Shown one piece after another: positions 1 through 12,527 of a stretch of 64,000 nucleotides of DNA. The stretch lies in contig CM074816.1 of NCBI GenBank assembly GCA_037447605.1, positions 912,753 to 976,752 on the forward strand. The letters run 5' to 3'. The translations under genes were made by a program, and so were the position numbers. Source of the DNA: Zygnema circumcarinatum. Lineage: Eukaryota; Streptophyta; Zygnematophyceae; Zygnematales; Zygnemataceae. The notes beneath the pieces were generated by a model that ran no database searches, was not told where the DNA came from, and was given only the letters and a program-made list of their open reading frames with translations. Within the stretch, counting starts at the first letter, position 1. Every line of letters starts with the position of its first letter.

Positions 1-374
1 ACACAGCAAATACAAAATACTGCTTCAGCACTAAAAGACAAACAAGCATCACCGACATCCCATCTACTTAACACCCATACCAGATCTTGAGTCTTGCAGT
101 GACAGTCCCCTCGACACAATTGCCACCGAGGCCTGACTGACTACGCGGAGCCTCTCGGATAGGTCAATCTAATGATAATCGGGCGCCTTAGGCGTGTTCC
201 TGAGTAGCGCCTTGCTGGATGGTGTGTCGCCGCGGGCCGCCAACACATGGCGCCGCCTTCTCGCATCCTCCGTTGGCAGCTCCTGGATTCCGCTGATCCG
301 TGACACGGAAGAGGCATATGTCAAGTACAATTGAACTGACGCAGATCCGTCGAACGCAGCTCCGTTACGCTACA
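1..374 (-). repeat. Partial 3' LTR of gypsy copy A
   Basis: This stretch aligns with 9177-9553 (copy C), with 7500-7848 (5' LTR of A) and with the reverse complement of about 30972-31350 (copy B). The LTR begins on the minus strand at 374 with TGTAGCG. The rest lies before the window start. Confidence 0.75.
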
Positions 375-1600
375 TCTGTAGCACATGCCGGGGGGGGGAA
401 AACAAGCGCACGCCCCTGCGGGCGCAATGAAGAAGAGACAAAGGGCATGGAAGGAGCCAATGATGACGTGGACGGGGGGCCGCGTGAGGCGAGTCGGTGG
501 CCGTGTGGAGAAGCTGCCGCGTACATTCGGCAATGGGGAGTATCGGCATGACCGCATCGGAAGAGACGGCCGGCTGGCGAAATGTTGGCGAAGTGGCAAA
601 AAGTGGCGGGAATTAGAAATGGACCAATGAGGAGTCGTCATGGCAGGGGGGGTACGGAGGATGCCGCGCTGTCGGTCGCGAACGGTCAGCCATCGCTGGC
701 AGGAACCGCCACGTGGCCGGCACGATGGCGCGATCCAGCGCTACGCCAGCCCGTGCCATGAGAGTCAGGGCCCTCCGCAATGGGGGCGCTCAACCCGGGA
801 TCTCCACTGGCTCAGCAGACTAAGGGGCCCTGACCACGGGGAGCCCGCCAGCCGGTTGACCAATTCCTGAGCCAAATGAGCTTGATGTGGCGCTACCTTG
901 ACTGGGCGAGAGGGACTGTGCGGCGCCTCCTAAGCTCGGTGAGTTGTCGCTCAACGCTCGTCGAGGTGGTGGGAGGCCATGGAATCTAGGGTTTGGAAGT
1001 GGAGGGCCAGGAGCTGAAGCTGGGCGACCCGATCCGGGGGAGGCGCGTCATCGTGGAAGAGGGGCTCAGCAGAGAGGAGGTCAAGGGGAATGCGGGGCTT
1101 ACGGCCATAGAGGAGCTCGTAGGGAGAGAAGCCCGTGAGGAGTGGACGGAGGCATCACACGTGAAGACCAGGATGGATCGCGCGAGCCCGCCTGCAGCGC
1201 CAGCCGCGGACGCACGCACCCCCGGTTGCCCGATGGCACGTTCTGCAAGCCGATTCTGCCAGGGGGAGAAGGGGCTCAGAGGTGTGGTGATGACTGTTAA
1301 GCTCTGCAGGAGCTAAATGCCCCTTGTATTTGGTGCCATTGTCAGTGACAGCAGTAGGAGAGATAGTGCGGTGACCATGGCCGCCAGGAGGCGAGCAGAG
1401 TGGATGGAGATGCTGAGGTCCTGCGATGAACTTCTACTCACTTGGTGGTACCTGTCCACGTGAGGAAGACCCGGACAGCCCATAGGGGTGCTGAGCCCTG
1501 GGGGATAGAAAGGACGATGTTCCAGTTCGTGACGCCTCGCATGGGGATCTCACCCATCTCCAGGGGGTTGATGGTTCGGCAGGGAGAAGCGCTTTGTGCG
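375..1600 (-). pseudogene. Gypsy A: pol C-terminus and 3' untranslated internal region (broken)
   Basis: About 950-1180 on the minus strand still encodes a stretch recognisable as the end of the integrase region (a GFSPYELLYGRKP-type motif), after frame breaks around 1200-1600. The stretch 375-950 has no clear ORF and matches 9554-10140 in copy C, so it is the internal region between pol and the 3' LTR. Confidence 0.6.
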
Positions 1601-1602
1601 GC

Positions 1603-4200
1603 TTAACGAGGATGTTTCCGATGTAATGGCTTACCGTGCCATGGCAGGCCTGTGATAATAGTGCCTCCCTGGAGGCAGGCGACCATCTCTTCCGCCAAGG
1701 CGAACCCCGCTGGCTTGATCGCAACATCCAGAATCTCCATGCGTTCATTGGGGAAAGGAACAGGAAGGCCAGAGGGGAGGTACAGTATCTGTCCGTCATC
1801 ATCAACAGAGAAGTGCCGAGCGCGGCGGAGCAGCCGAGCCCGCTTGGTGTCCGTGACAAAGGGGGGTAATGTGCGGGTCATGACGTAGCGCAGAAGGGAG
1901 GAGTCTGAATGGACGTCATTGGCGCTGGGGAAATGGGGAGGAAGTAAGGGAGCGTCGCCATCGTCATCCATGAGGAGTTCCCACGGATCCGCATGGGGGT
2001 GGCCGTGGGTGAAGTCAGGGTCCTCCCAGCGATGGAGGGTGGTGGCGGTGGCCGGAATATCGATCAGCCCATCTGCGAATAGGACATCATGCAGGGCTTG
2101 AGCGGCAATAAAAATCTCAATGGGAAGATGCTCAGGGTTCAAGAGGGTGGGTGGAGGGATGGGTTCAGGAACGGCCGGATCGTGACAGAGGAGGGGAGCC
2201 GAAGGATTGCGACTGAGGCCATCAGCATTGCCGTGACTACGGCCGGGACGGTGAGTGACTTTGAGTACATTGTACTCCTCCAACTTCATCACCCATCGTG
2301 CAAACTTAGGGCGTAGGGTAGCCATAATGTGCAGCCAGGTGAGGGGCATGTGGTCAGTCCGGATGATAACGGGCTGGTAGGCCGTGAAGAGCTTGAACTT
2401 CTCGAGTGCCCAGAGGATAGCCGCGGCCTCACCCTCAGTAGGGCTGTACTTGGTCTCGGTTTCTGAACAAACCCTGCTAGCATAACTGACCGGGTGTTCC
2501 CCATCCGAGAATGCTTGACTGGCCACTGCCCCAAAGCCCGTCTGACTCCAGTCAGCGTCAATAATGGTGGGCAGGGTGGGGTCGAATTGATGCAGACAAG
2601 GAGCTATAGGGCACTCTGAGTGCGCGTGAAGGCCAAATCCTGCCCCGGCTCCATCGGTCTGGGATCTCCGTGCTCTCCAAGGCATGTAGGGGACGTGCAA
2701 TAAGGGCATAGCCCTTGATGAACCGGCGATAGAATGAGGTGAGCCCCAAGAAGGACTTGAGCTGAGTGAGGGTCTAGAATTGGCATAAGGAGAAACCCCG
2801 TTTCAATTTGTCGAGCTATGGTTCCAGGCCATCTGATGCGAGGGCGGTGCCTGAGACTGAGTGATCTCTGCGCTGGACTCGGAGCTTTGGGGTGCAATCT
2901 TCAAACGTGCACTAATGAGCTGCGCAGGACTTGGCGTATGTGACCAGGTGGGAGGACCAGTCCTTGCTGTGGAGGGAGGCATCATCCACGTAAGGCTCGC
3001 AGAAGGCGCGACAGGGGCCGAATACTTGGTTGGCCAGGCGCTGGTGAGTCTGGCTGGAATTCTTGAGCCCAAAGGGAAGCACTGTCCACTGCACGAAGCG
3101 TGTGGCTGTGCGCAGCCCTGTCTTGCAGCGATCGGCCTGCCGCAGGGGGATCTGCCAGAAGGCTTTCTGCATGTCAAGTGCCGAGATGATCGACTTATCA
3201 GGGGAGACGCCGTGGACAATTAGGTCCACATTTGGTAATGTGTAGGGATTCTGACTCCCATTGCATTCAGTTTCCGGAGTCCCCACAGAAGCGAGTGTGC
3301 CATCCGGTTTTGCAGCACTGGGCTGCTCACGCCCTTCTCCAGGTTCCATCAGTCCTGAGTCGTTTCTGCAGTTTTGACCGCCGCTCCACATCGCCTTTGA
3401 CGGGCGGAGCGGCAGGGAGTCATGGTCACCATGGGAGGTCATCCTGGCATCCATATGGTGCTCAATCAGGTGGGTCTTGCCGATGTCAAGTGAATGTCGT
3501 GCGAAAACTAGGTGATTTCGGCGCAGCACTTGTCGTAGTTGAGAATGCTTGATCGTGTCTGAGAGTACTGCTGGCCCCAATCGCATCTGCGCCTCTATTT
3601 CCAGCCACTCCTCATCACTGATGGTCTCATGGGGGGGAAAGCTGGGTGCAGGTAGCACTGGCGGCAACAGTTCTTCCGTCGACGCACCGAGAGCTGGACT
3701 CGGAGAAGAAGGAGGGGGAGTCTCGTCATCGGTATCAGAATTGGCCGATCCATGAGAAGAATGGGGGCTGCTGACTCGAAATGCATGGTGATTTTGCAGA
3801 GACCCGCCGCGCGTGGCGCCTGGGGAGGGCGGGAGACAGCATCTTTGAGGACCATGGGGAAGGAGCAGCTCGCCCGCAGGAGTACAAGTGCAGCTGACAT
3901 GCATAAAGTTGATCGTGCTCCCATTCAATGAGCCAATTTGAGCTGGCTAGGATAGAATAGTGCGAGTGGCCGCCATGGCGCATTCACTGCTGGCTCCCAT
4001 CCTCACACCGACTACCATTGTGGCGCTGCCCACCCCTTCACTAAGGCCCCCCCTCAACCCACATATCGGGGAACCGGGCTCGAGCGTCCTTGTCCAACCT
4101 GTTTCATCACAGGCCGGCAGAGGCAACGCGCGCATAGCCCCCGTGTCGATCATGGCTTTGCTGGGATGACCGTTGAGCCATACATTGACGATGATCCGCA
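1603..4200 (-). pseudogene. Gypsy A: protease / reverse transcriptase / RNase H / integrase N-terminus (frameshifted)
   Basis: Read on the minus strand, the order is: aspartic protease with a DTG triad near 4150; reverse transcriptase across roughly 3700-2700, with a YVDD active-site box near 2975; RNase H across about 2600-2230 (DADWSQTGFGAV, then RTDHMPLTWL and a GRSHGNADGLSR end); and the start of the integrase at about 1900-1700. The pieces lie in several frames joined by shifts, so no intact polyprotein remains. The order RT-RNase H-integrase is diagnostic of Ty3/gypsy rather than copia. Confidence 0.8.
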
Positions 4201-6780
4201 CGTTGGGCGTTGGGATGAGAGGGAGGATCTGAATCTGGCGAGGAGGATGGCGAGGGGAGCGGACTGGGTCCGGCGGAGACGCCGTAGCCATGTGGTGGAT
4301 ATCGGGCCGCGAGGGATGTCTGGAGGACATGCCACTGGAATGGGAGGCCGCAGGTGGCCTCGCAGCGCCAGCTTTTGAACCTACGGCGCACATCACGAGT
4401 CGGCACGATGGCGACAAGCATGCGAGCCACGTTGCATGTAGTTGATGAACCATGCGTTTAATCAGGAGAGGCCGCTGCCGGGGGGAGTGGTCACGATCGG
4501 CTGCTTGGGGGTAGAAACGGGCTGCTCGAGGACGATGTGGAGGGTTGACGTGCATCTCTTCGGTCGCCGGTGGCGTCGGCTCTGGCTGCGCCGCTGTCGG
4601 CTCCTCTTCATTGAGATCTTCAATTTCCTCCTCAGGCAGGGATCCCAAGGGATGACCCGTGAAGGGAGGGATGACTGAAGTTCTTCCTGACAGGGTGGCT
4701 ACCGTGGAGCTGTGTCCTTGAGAACCGCGCGAGACGCAGGAGGATGGGAGGGGATGGGGAGAATGAGGATCGCTTCGGTTGACAGGGAGCCTGCGCAGGG
4801 CAGTTGCAATCTCGGCAATCCGGGCTTGTGCATTAGCTTCAAAAGTGATGGGGGATTCTGACAAAGCCGGTTGAAATGCCGCGGCAACCTGGGCAGTGCG
4901 TGATCGGGCAGCAGGATCGGGCTCAGCACCCAATACGTTTGACAGGGAAGGGGAGTCCATGGGGTGCAGATGGATAGGTGGTCGCTGCAGGATGGTGTAA
5001 GCGGGTGAAGGAGGTGGAGGCGGGCGAAAGGGAGCTGGTGTTCTCGGTGGTGTGGGAGCAGCCGGGAGCATATCCATGAATGTGATCTCTGCAGGTGAGT
5101 TCCCTGCTGCTGCCTCTTTCCCCTTCCGGGCCTTCTCACTTGAGAGTCTCCGCATGCACACACGGGCATCGTGTCCCGTGATCTGGCAGAAGGTGCAGGT
5201 CCATGGTCCGCAACGCAGCCGCGGATTATGATTCAGGCCGCAGGCAAGACACACGCCCTCTGGAACCCCTGCCTCTGTCATCCGACGGCGCAGATCGGCC
5301 CTAGCAGCTTCTCTCTCTTCGGGTGTGCGATCGGAATAAGGTGGAGCCCGATATCCTGGACGAGAAACATCTGGTATGTGAGGATTCACCGCCGGCTCAA
5401 TGGGATGCGCCGGATCATGAGGGTATGGGGAAATGTGAAGGGGCTTGATCGCGCTGGCTGACAGCGAGAGGGCTGCACCATAAGGGCTGCCCCCACGTCT
5501 GAGCAGGGATGCTGGAGAAGATGGCTTGTTTTAGGAAGATGCAGCGAGTGATCACACATGCTGATCCTGTGTCTTCAGGACGCTGCAGAGGCCGACTCTG
5601 TTGTGGACCTGGGCGTTCATGTAACGTGGTCGCACATGTCGGTTGCCCCTCATCCTTCCTGACGCTCCGCCCGCCCTAACAATGCCTGACCGTGGTGGTC
5701 GCTCAGTTTACGAATTGAGGCGGAGATCCTTCTTGCGATGGCCTTGGAACTACTGACACTTCGAAAAGTCAGGCAAGTTCTCGATTGATCGCCACGGCGC
5801 AGTAGTGCGCCGCCTGAATTCAAAGAGTTGCCTGATCACTGCAGCATTCTACGTAGCGAAGTTGGCTCAGCACAGCTGGTTCGCATTCTAAATCCAACGC
5901 TGCTCTGCAGCTGCTGAACGCGTCCCTTGTCAGGGTGGCGACGACATCTGCTTTGTGCCAGTTTCGGGACAGCTTCCAGTTGACTGCCTCGCCTTCCAGC
6001 GCTCCAAGGGCAAGCTTGATCCACTGGTCCTCCTTCAGGTCTGCTTGCGCTGCCTTCTCCTCAAGGTGTCTCAGCCAAGACTCTGCATCTTCCTGCTTGC
6101 CGGTGAAGCCTCTAGTGATGATGCCCGTGGTATCCCTCACCTCACTCTTTTCAGGAATCAAGGCTATCAGTTTTGTCATCACTCTTTTCCATCTGCCGGC
6201 AACTGACATTGACTCGTGTGTCTCCCGCAGGCCGGTTTGAAGTGCAGGGTCCATGCGACCGTCCTGCCCGCCCTGAAGCGCTCGCCTCGGACTGCGGAAA
6301 TGGGCAAGTGTTAAGCGCAGGTGAGGGTGCTCTCATGATTCTTGCTCCGCTGAGTGACGCTGCCCTTGCAGTGCTTGAAGGGACTCCTGGTGTGCTAGTT
6401 ATCCGATCGACACCCGCTGGGTCTGCCTCTGCGGGCGTGGGGACCTCAGGTTTGACGCATCTCTCTTCACGCATCGCGGCCGCTGTGGAGTGGGCCCTGG
6501 GGGGGGCTCTGCAGCTTGACCATCGCGTGCGCACGCGAGGCGAGTTCTGTGGCCATTGTGACTGCGAGGACGGAGTCCGCTGCAACCTTCAATTGACTCC
6601 TCATCTGCTCAAGGTAAGCCAGACCGGTAAGAGTTCTTCGTTATGCCCATCTTCAGCCTCTCTTGACCGCCTCCTTCCTCTGAAATCGAATCCGTCTTGC
6701 ATTTCCACTCGCCGCTCTTCTCCCTTGAGGTGCCAAGTCTTCATTTAATACTCATGAAGATCTGCTTGTCCCTCTTGCCG
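4200..6780 (-). pseudogene. Gypsy A: gag with CCHC zinc knuckle (broken)
   Basis: The minus-strand ORF at 5820-6254 holds a retrotransposon gag-like capsid segment (GFTGKQEDAESWLRHLEE type, with the W and L spacing of retrotransposon gag). The ORF starting at 5389 holds a CX2CX4HX4C knuckle (CTFCQITGHDARVC) near 5160-5200, followed by a long proline/serine-rich linker running to the protease. Stops and shifts at 5400-5820 separate the two. The first part of gag (6260-6780) aligns to 32041-32390 of copy B. Confidence 0.7.
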
Positions 6781-6858
6781 CAGTTCATCCATGGCGGCCG
6801 TGCATATGGGTTAGGATCGGAGCCTCATGTATCAAGATGCATCTGTACTTAACCTATA

Positions 6859-6870
6859 GCCTTGATACCA
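6859..6870 (-). other. Primer-binding site of gypsy A (initiator tRNA-Met type, decayed)
   Basis: On the minus strand, immediately inside the 5' LTR, the bases read TGGTATCAAGGC. The intact site in copy B is TGGTATCAGAGC, the standard plant complement of the 3' end of initiator tRNA-Met. Confidence 0.7.
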
Positions 6871-7848
6871 AGATAAGTGGGGTTAAAGGAGATTGCTGAG
6901 TGATTGCAGGATTACCGTGGACGGCCACTGGAGCCTTCCCTGACCAAACGCTGACCCGCAAGGTTGGGGTGGTGCCGTGGGCTCGCGCGCACATAGAGCC
7001 AGGATCCGGGGATTCAGAGGTACGCGCAGCGGAGACGTAGGGATTCTGAAGACGCTCCCACCCGCCGCTTGGACTCTAATGCTAAATAGCCCTTCCTTGG
7101 GACCCTCCTCCCTGCCCTTCTCCGCTAGCTTTAGCCAGGCTTCTAGCGATTCACTGGGTTATTCAGAGTAATGCAAGGCAGGATAGAGCAAGATAGGGGC
7201 TTGGCATAGTGACAGCAGAGGGAAAACAGGACACAACTTAGATAAAGGTGGTATTTTGGAAACTCACCCCAGCCAGCGGTTGGCTGGGGAATGTCATTAC
7301 AATGAAATTGTCTTCTCACTGAAATCTTTGTCTAACTGGGCTGCAACGGGATGTCTAAAATGTATAATCAGCAAGACATCTTTCTCTCTCTCTCTCTCTC
7401 TCTATCTATGGCATGGAATCTCTCTCTCTCTCCTCACTGAGCATCTGGCTGGCCCCAAAAACTGAAGGAGCAAAAGAAAGAAGAACAAGACAACAAACCA
7501 CACAGCAAATACAAATACCAAGCCCAGCACTAAAAGACAAACAAGCATCATTGCATCCCACCCATTAACAATGAGAATAGACCTCAGCCCTGAGCTCATC
7601 TTGTTGGCCAACTGCCCACCAGAGGCCTGACTGACTACCGTGGAGCCTCTGAGAGGCCCAATGAATGACACGCGGCCTGAAGGCGGGTGTTCCCGAGTGC
7701 GCCTTGCCGCATGGTGCCGCGGCCGCCAATAGATGGCGCCGCGCCCTCCACCGCTGGCAGCCGCATCCGCGACCCGCTAACACGGAGGAGGCATATGTCA
7801 GTACAACTGAGTTGACGCACATCCGTCACGCAGCTCCGCCACGCTACA
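6871..7848 (-). repeat. 5' LTR of gypsy copy A
   Basis: The stretch of about 980 bp ends with GCTACA at 7843-7848 and aligns along its length with 8555-9553 and, inverted, with 30972-31958. It contains the GGTTGGCTGGGGAATGTCAT-type segment shared by all copies and a short (CT)n run near 7381-7432. Confidence 0.8.
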
Positions 7849-8369
7849 CTGCACGGCTATACAGACATACGGTGAGTACGAACAGCACGAATAACACGGA
7901 CAGGCACGAATACTTAAGTTACGCGGACGCGGATTCCCCAGAGCAGAAAGGTGGTTTTGGCAAATTGGGGCGAAACTTGGGGATGACCTCCTCAGGGCGG
8001 GAATACCAGGACGTTGATGCAGGCCAATGCCTTAACCGCGCGACAGGCGACCAAATTGATTTGGCGTGGTCAATGTCTTGTCTAACACTGTCATTTTTGT
8101 CACGAATGTATCAACATCGGATGCTGATCGGCAACCATTGGACAACCATTGGATGTATGGTTGACGCTCACTGGTTGGCAACCAGCCGACGTTACATCTA
8201 TCACCATGGTTGGCAACCATTAAATCACTAACCTAGCGAACTGTAAATGCCGTACTACCAATGCGTCATTTTTGCAGTTATTATGGATTGGCTTGTATAT
8301 TTTTGCCACTTGTATTGAGTTGACTGTACGAATCCGTATGAATCTGTATGGCATTAGGCTTGTCACATG
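7849..8369. other. Unassigned spacer with palindromic GGTTGGCAACC-type motifs
   Basis: No coding region is supported. The stretch 8128-8222 contains several copies of a short self-complementary motif (GGTTGGCAACCA and variants), also found at 14496-14640, 15007-15070 and as a tandem array at 30337-30590. Confidence 0.5.
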
Positions 8370-8554
8370 ACAGCTCAATTATGTTATAGTGTCCATGTTG
8401 GTCTCCCACACATTTGTGTCACTATATCGGTAATGACCCGTTTGTCATTTCACATTTATAGTAACAATGTTATTACATATGTTTTTGCAGTATATCCGTA
8501 CGACTTTGATACCGTACATTGTACTTTTTGGGCAGTCGTCACGTGGGTAGGTGT
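8370..8554 (-). mobile_element. Right part of a Tc1/mariner-like non-autonomous element
   Basis: This is the reverse complement of the right part of the element at 42395-44624 (about 43290-43350 plus 44307-44624), but without the two insertions that copy carries, so it serves as an empty-site control for both. It stops at 8554, where gypsy copy C begins. The matching left part is at 30666-30971, where gypsy copy B begins. Confidence 0.75.
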
Positions 8555-10367
8555 TGTAGCACAAGATAAGTGGGGTTAAGAGAAGATCGCCGAAGAAGTT
8601 GTAGTGGTGCCGTGACGCTACCCGCTACACCAAAAAGCTCTAAAACTAATGAAGGCTAGTTGGTGCTGGGTCTGCCTCGCAGCATAGAGCCAGGATCCGG
8701 GATCTTGTGGAGGTACGCCAAGAAGCGAAGACGTGATCCTGAAGATGTTCCCACCGGCGGCTGGACCCGATGCGCAAAGAGCCCTTCCTTGGGGGCTCTC
8801 TTCCCCTGTCCTCTCCTCGGCTATTCTCTTAGCTAGGCTTCTAGTTATCATTGGTCATTGGGCGGAGCATAAGGCAGGATTTCACAAGATGGTAGCTTGG
8901 CATAGTGACAACAAAGGGAAAACAGGACTCAACTTAGATAAAGGTTGTATTTTGGAAAGTCACCCCAGCCAGCGGTTGGCTGGGGATTGTCATTACAATG
9001 AAAGTATCTTCTCACTGAAATCTTTGTCTGGCTGGGCTGAATGGGATGTCTAAATGCTATCAGCAAGAAGACTCTTTCTTCTCTCTATGCAATGGAAATC
9101 CTCTCACTCTCTCATACTAGCATCTCAAAGGCCGGAGTCAAGAGAGGCAGAAAAGAAGAACAAGACAACAAACCACACAGCAAATACAAATATTTCAAGC
9201 CCAGCACTAAAAGACAAACAAGCATCAATGTACATCCCATCTACTTAACACCGACAATAGATCTTGAGCTTCCAAGAGTGACAGCCCCTGATTGGCCAAT
9301 CGCCCAATCGAGGCCTGACTACAATTCACGCGGAGCCTAAGGATAGGTCAACAAATGACAATCGGCGTGCATTATGCGGCAAGCTGAAAGTGCGCCTTGC
9401 TGGCTGGTGTGTTGTTCCTCCGTGCCAACACCTGGCGCCGCTTCTCAAGATTTCCGCCGCCACTCGATCAGCCGTCCGCGACACCGGTGATAGAGTATGG
9501 TAAGTACAACCGAACGGACGCTGATCCGCCGAATCCAGCTCCAGCACGCTACATCTGTAGCACATGCCTGGGAAAAATAAGCGCACGCGCAACGGCGAAG
9601 CAGACAAAGCGGGCAGGGAGGAGCCACGATGACGTGGACGGAGCCGCTGGCTGCTGGCCGTGGTGGGAGAAGCTTCCTCGCATATTCGCAATAATGGGGA
9701 GTATCGGCAGACCGAGGTGGAGGAGAGACTACCGCTGGCGCAAATGTGGGCTAAGGGGCAAAAAGTGGCTGAAGTGCGTAATTGGCTGAACGTAGAATTG
9801 GACCAATGAGGAGTCGTCATGGCAGGGGGGGTACGGAGGAGTCCGCGCTGTCGGTCGCAAACGGTCAGCCATCGCGGGGGGGAGGAACCGCTGACGTGGC
9901 GGCCCGAATGTCGATCCAGTGTGAACGCCAGCGCCGGGCGTTGCCACTAGAGTCAGGGCCTTCCGAAAATGATGGCCCAACCTGGGATCTCCGACGGACC
10001 GACACAAATGAAGGGGCCCAACCACGGAAAGGCCCGCTGAGTCGGTTTACGGTGATCTCGAGCCAAATGAGCCGCATCGGCGCTACCTGATCGGGCGGAA
10101 GAGCAACATGGGCCTGGCCGGCCCCAAAGTCGGGTGAGTTGTCGCCAGGCACGCTGCTCGAGGTGGTGGGAGGCCATGGAATCTAGGGTTTGGAAGCGCA
10201 GGGCAAGGAGCTGAAGGTGGGCGACCCGATCCGGGGGAGGCGCGTCATCGTAGAAGAGGGGCTCAGCAGACAGGAGGTCAAGGGGAATGCGGGGCTTACG
10301 GCCACAGGGAGCTCAGAGGGAGAGAAGCCGCTGGAGGAGTGAATGTGAGGTGTCAGACGCGGAAGAC
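8555..10367 (-). mobile_element. Ty3/gypsy copy C: 3' LTR and pol end only
   Basis: The minus-strand order is pol C-terminal remnant (about 10340-10180), non-coding internal region, then a 3' LTR at 8555-9553 (999 bp, starting TGTAGCG at 9553 and ending GTGCTACA at 8555). The outer flank is ACAC in element orientation, matching the ACAC before copy B at 30968-30971. The inner side is cut by a copia LTR, with GTCTT at 10363-10367 as target duplication. It looks like the missing 3' end of copy B. Confidence 0.8.
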
Positions 10368-11333
10368 CGTTGAGCCCCGATCTGCCGGCCGCCCGGGCGC
10401 CACCACGCCTCCATTGGAACTCCGTTCTACCTCCTCGATGAACATTATCTTCACTCTCTCACACTTATCTCACTTCACCATAGCCCATAACCCCGCCAGT
10501 AATGAACGCTAGAGACGAGCACGCCGAAATCACAATAATTTGTGAGAGTATAGAGAAAGCTCACGGCTCTAAAACTCCTTTATAAGAATAAATACCCACA
10601 TGAAGCTCTCCCTCTCACTAGCTACTTCTCCTTACTGGCCTTGCAACACACAAAGGCAACAAAGAACACTACCCAGAAAGCAAAAGTAATGTATCAAAGT
10701 CAATTTCGGACCACAAAGAGTCTAATGTGGTTATCCCACATAACAAAGCTAAACCCTATATACGCTGGCGTACGCAGTTACGCGACATCTTCCTTGTTGA
10801 CCAATGTCACCGCCACGCCGTCCTCATGCTCAAAGAGTCGGCACGCTGCTCAACATCCACTATGTCTTTCAGAAACTTACGCCAGCACCGTAATTCAGTC
10901 GTCGTCCGCATAGCTCGCCCATCTGAACTTGTCGCCCGCTTCGAAGCGCAGAACTTCCGGGCCGCCGCCCTATCGCCCGCCGAATGCTACAAGATGTTCA
11001 AGCTACAAGACTGCATACTATTTCTCCAAGGGCTGCCCGCGACGAAATTCCGCTGCCGTGATTTCAAGGCTGTTACACTTGTCCGCTGTATTGCTTACTG
11101 CTCCCTCCGTAGTTGACTCCGGGCTACAGCCTCGCTGGATCAAGCATTTCCAGGGTCTGACGCGTTCCTACTTAATATCACCTATCCTCCCGGTACCGGT
11201 GCCGCATCTGCCACCTATTTGGCCCCGACCAGATTTCCTAGAACACTACTAGCAGATCTCATGCTTCCCAATCGAGATCACAACAGCAGGTGAACCCGCA
11301 TAAATGTCTAACTATAGCACACTAACACTAACA
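10368..11333 (-). repeat. Copia 3' LTR
   Basis: The LTR of 966 bp starts on the minus strand at 11333 with TGTTAGTGTTAG, directly after a polypurine tract (AAGAGGGGGAT, 11334-11344). It ends at 10368 beside the GTCTT duplication. It aligns with the LTR at 38327-39274, including the shared TTATGGGCTATG segment. Confidence 0.85.
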
Positions 11334-11813
11334 ATCCCCCTCTTGGGCCTCAGTTCCTCATGGGCCCTAGCCCAATGAGTCTGCTATTCACTAGTAGCGT
11401 CTCACCACTAACTCCTTTAGTCAACATATCCGCAGCCTGCTCCTTCGTCCCCACGAACTTCACAACAATCATCCCCTCCTCTACCAATTCTCGCACATAA
11501 TGGTATTGCACTCTAATGTGCTTTGTCCTCTTATGAAACACAGGGTTTTCAACAAGAGCTATGGACGACTGATTATCCGTGAACAAAGTCAAGGGACGTT
11601 GTGGCCTCTTACACTCATCAAAGAAATGTTGGAACCAAACTCCCTCCTTCTCACGCGCGACATGCTCCCCATGTACTCTTCGTGCTAGACAACGCGAATC
11701 AACTCGTGAGCTTCGGAAGCTCCATGAGATCGCCTCCACCGCCGCCGCACACAACCGAGGTCGATCGCCGGCGCGTCCACGCCACCTCCCCGCCAGAGTC
11801 GGGTGTATCCCAT
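11334..11813 (-). pseudogene. Ty1/copia pol C-terminus (RNase H), cut by assembly gap
   Basis: On the minus strand at 11350-11690 the translation carries the copia RNase H end: TLFTDNQSSIALVENP, the KRTKHIRVQYHYVRE motif and KEQAADMLTKGV. Upstream (11700-11813) the frame is disrupted, and the sequence ends in the 100-N gap, so RT, integrase and gag of this copy are not on this side. Confidence 0.85.
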
Positions 11814-11913
11814 NNNNNNNNNNNNNNNNNNNNNNNNNNNNNNNNNNNNNNNNNNNNNNNNNNNNNNNNNNNNNNNNNNNNNNNNNNNNNNNNNNNNNNN
11901 NNNNNNNNNNNNN
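11814..11913. other. Assembly gap (100 N)
   Basis: Exactly 100 N, the usual placeholder for a gap of unknown size. The copia element is cut here. Confidence 0.95.
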
Positions 11914-12074
11914 TCCCTGACGGCGCATAAGCCGAACTCTCTGCTTCTGTCCCAAACGTCTTCCAGGGTGGCTCAGTGACCTGAGCTGCGTAACAGAGAA
12001 AGAGTCTATACAAAGGTAATTCAATAAATTCCTTCTCTATGGCATAACGCCCTACCCCCTCCCCCCAACTCCTC

Positions 12075-12116
<42 letters not shown>

Positions 12117-12527
12117 TCTCCCTCCCCCTCTCTCTCTCTCTCGCGCGCGCTCTCTCTCACATTATGTTTTCCAACTCAGCTACCCAGTCTCCTCCCCTTC
12201 TCAGTACTCCAGCACGGCAGCAGCATTGTTCCTTCAGAGGTAACACCTTGCAATTTTCTGTACAACGGAAGACGGTTCCTGCCTTAATCCTCCCTTTAAC
12301 CAGCCAAAGTCCTGACCTTTTTCCAGGCCCTAACCACTTACGCCCCCGTCTTTTAAAGCCTTGCGTTCAAAATGTGGCTGCAGACTCTCTGCGCCTCACA
12401 TTCACGGCCTCAACCGTTCATGCAGCCTTCGGGCGAACCATTCGCATTCGGGGGCCTGCAGTACTGCTCCCAGTTCATTCGGTTCCGTTCTGTTCCCTTT
12501 CACTGACAAGGAACGGGCATGCACCGC
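11914..12527. repeat. Non-coding spacer with (CT)n microsatellite
   Basis: No gene is supported. A (CT)n tract lies at about 12079-12150, with a short CG alternation. The rest is unrecognised and includes the 3' flank of the RING-H2 gene. Confidence 0.6.

Larger units (their letters stand above)
1..7848 (-). mobile_element. Ty3/gypsy LTR retrotransposon, copy A (degenerate, cut by window start)
   Basis: The element runs on the minus strand: 5' LTR at 6871-7848, primer-binding site just inside it, gag, CCHC knuckle, protease, reverse transcriptase, RNase H, integrase remnants, and part of the 3' LTR at 1-374. Reading frames are broken by many shifts and stops, so it is not autonomous. Domain order (protease, RT, RNase H, integrase) is that of Ty3/gypsy. 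Copies B (from 30972) and C (8555-10362) in this window align to it, which fixes the LTR ends (TGTAGC...GCTACA). Its own target duplication cannot be seen because the 3' end lies outside the window. Confidence 0.85.

Noticed and set aside
6173-6748. 191-residue plus-strand frame
   Set aside because: It is antisense to the gag of gypsy A and has no recognisable domain.
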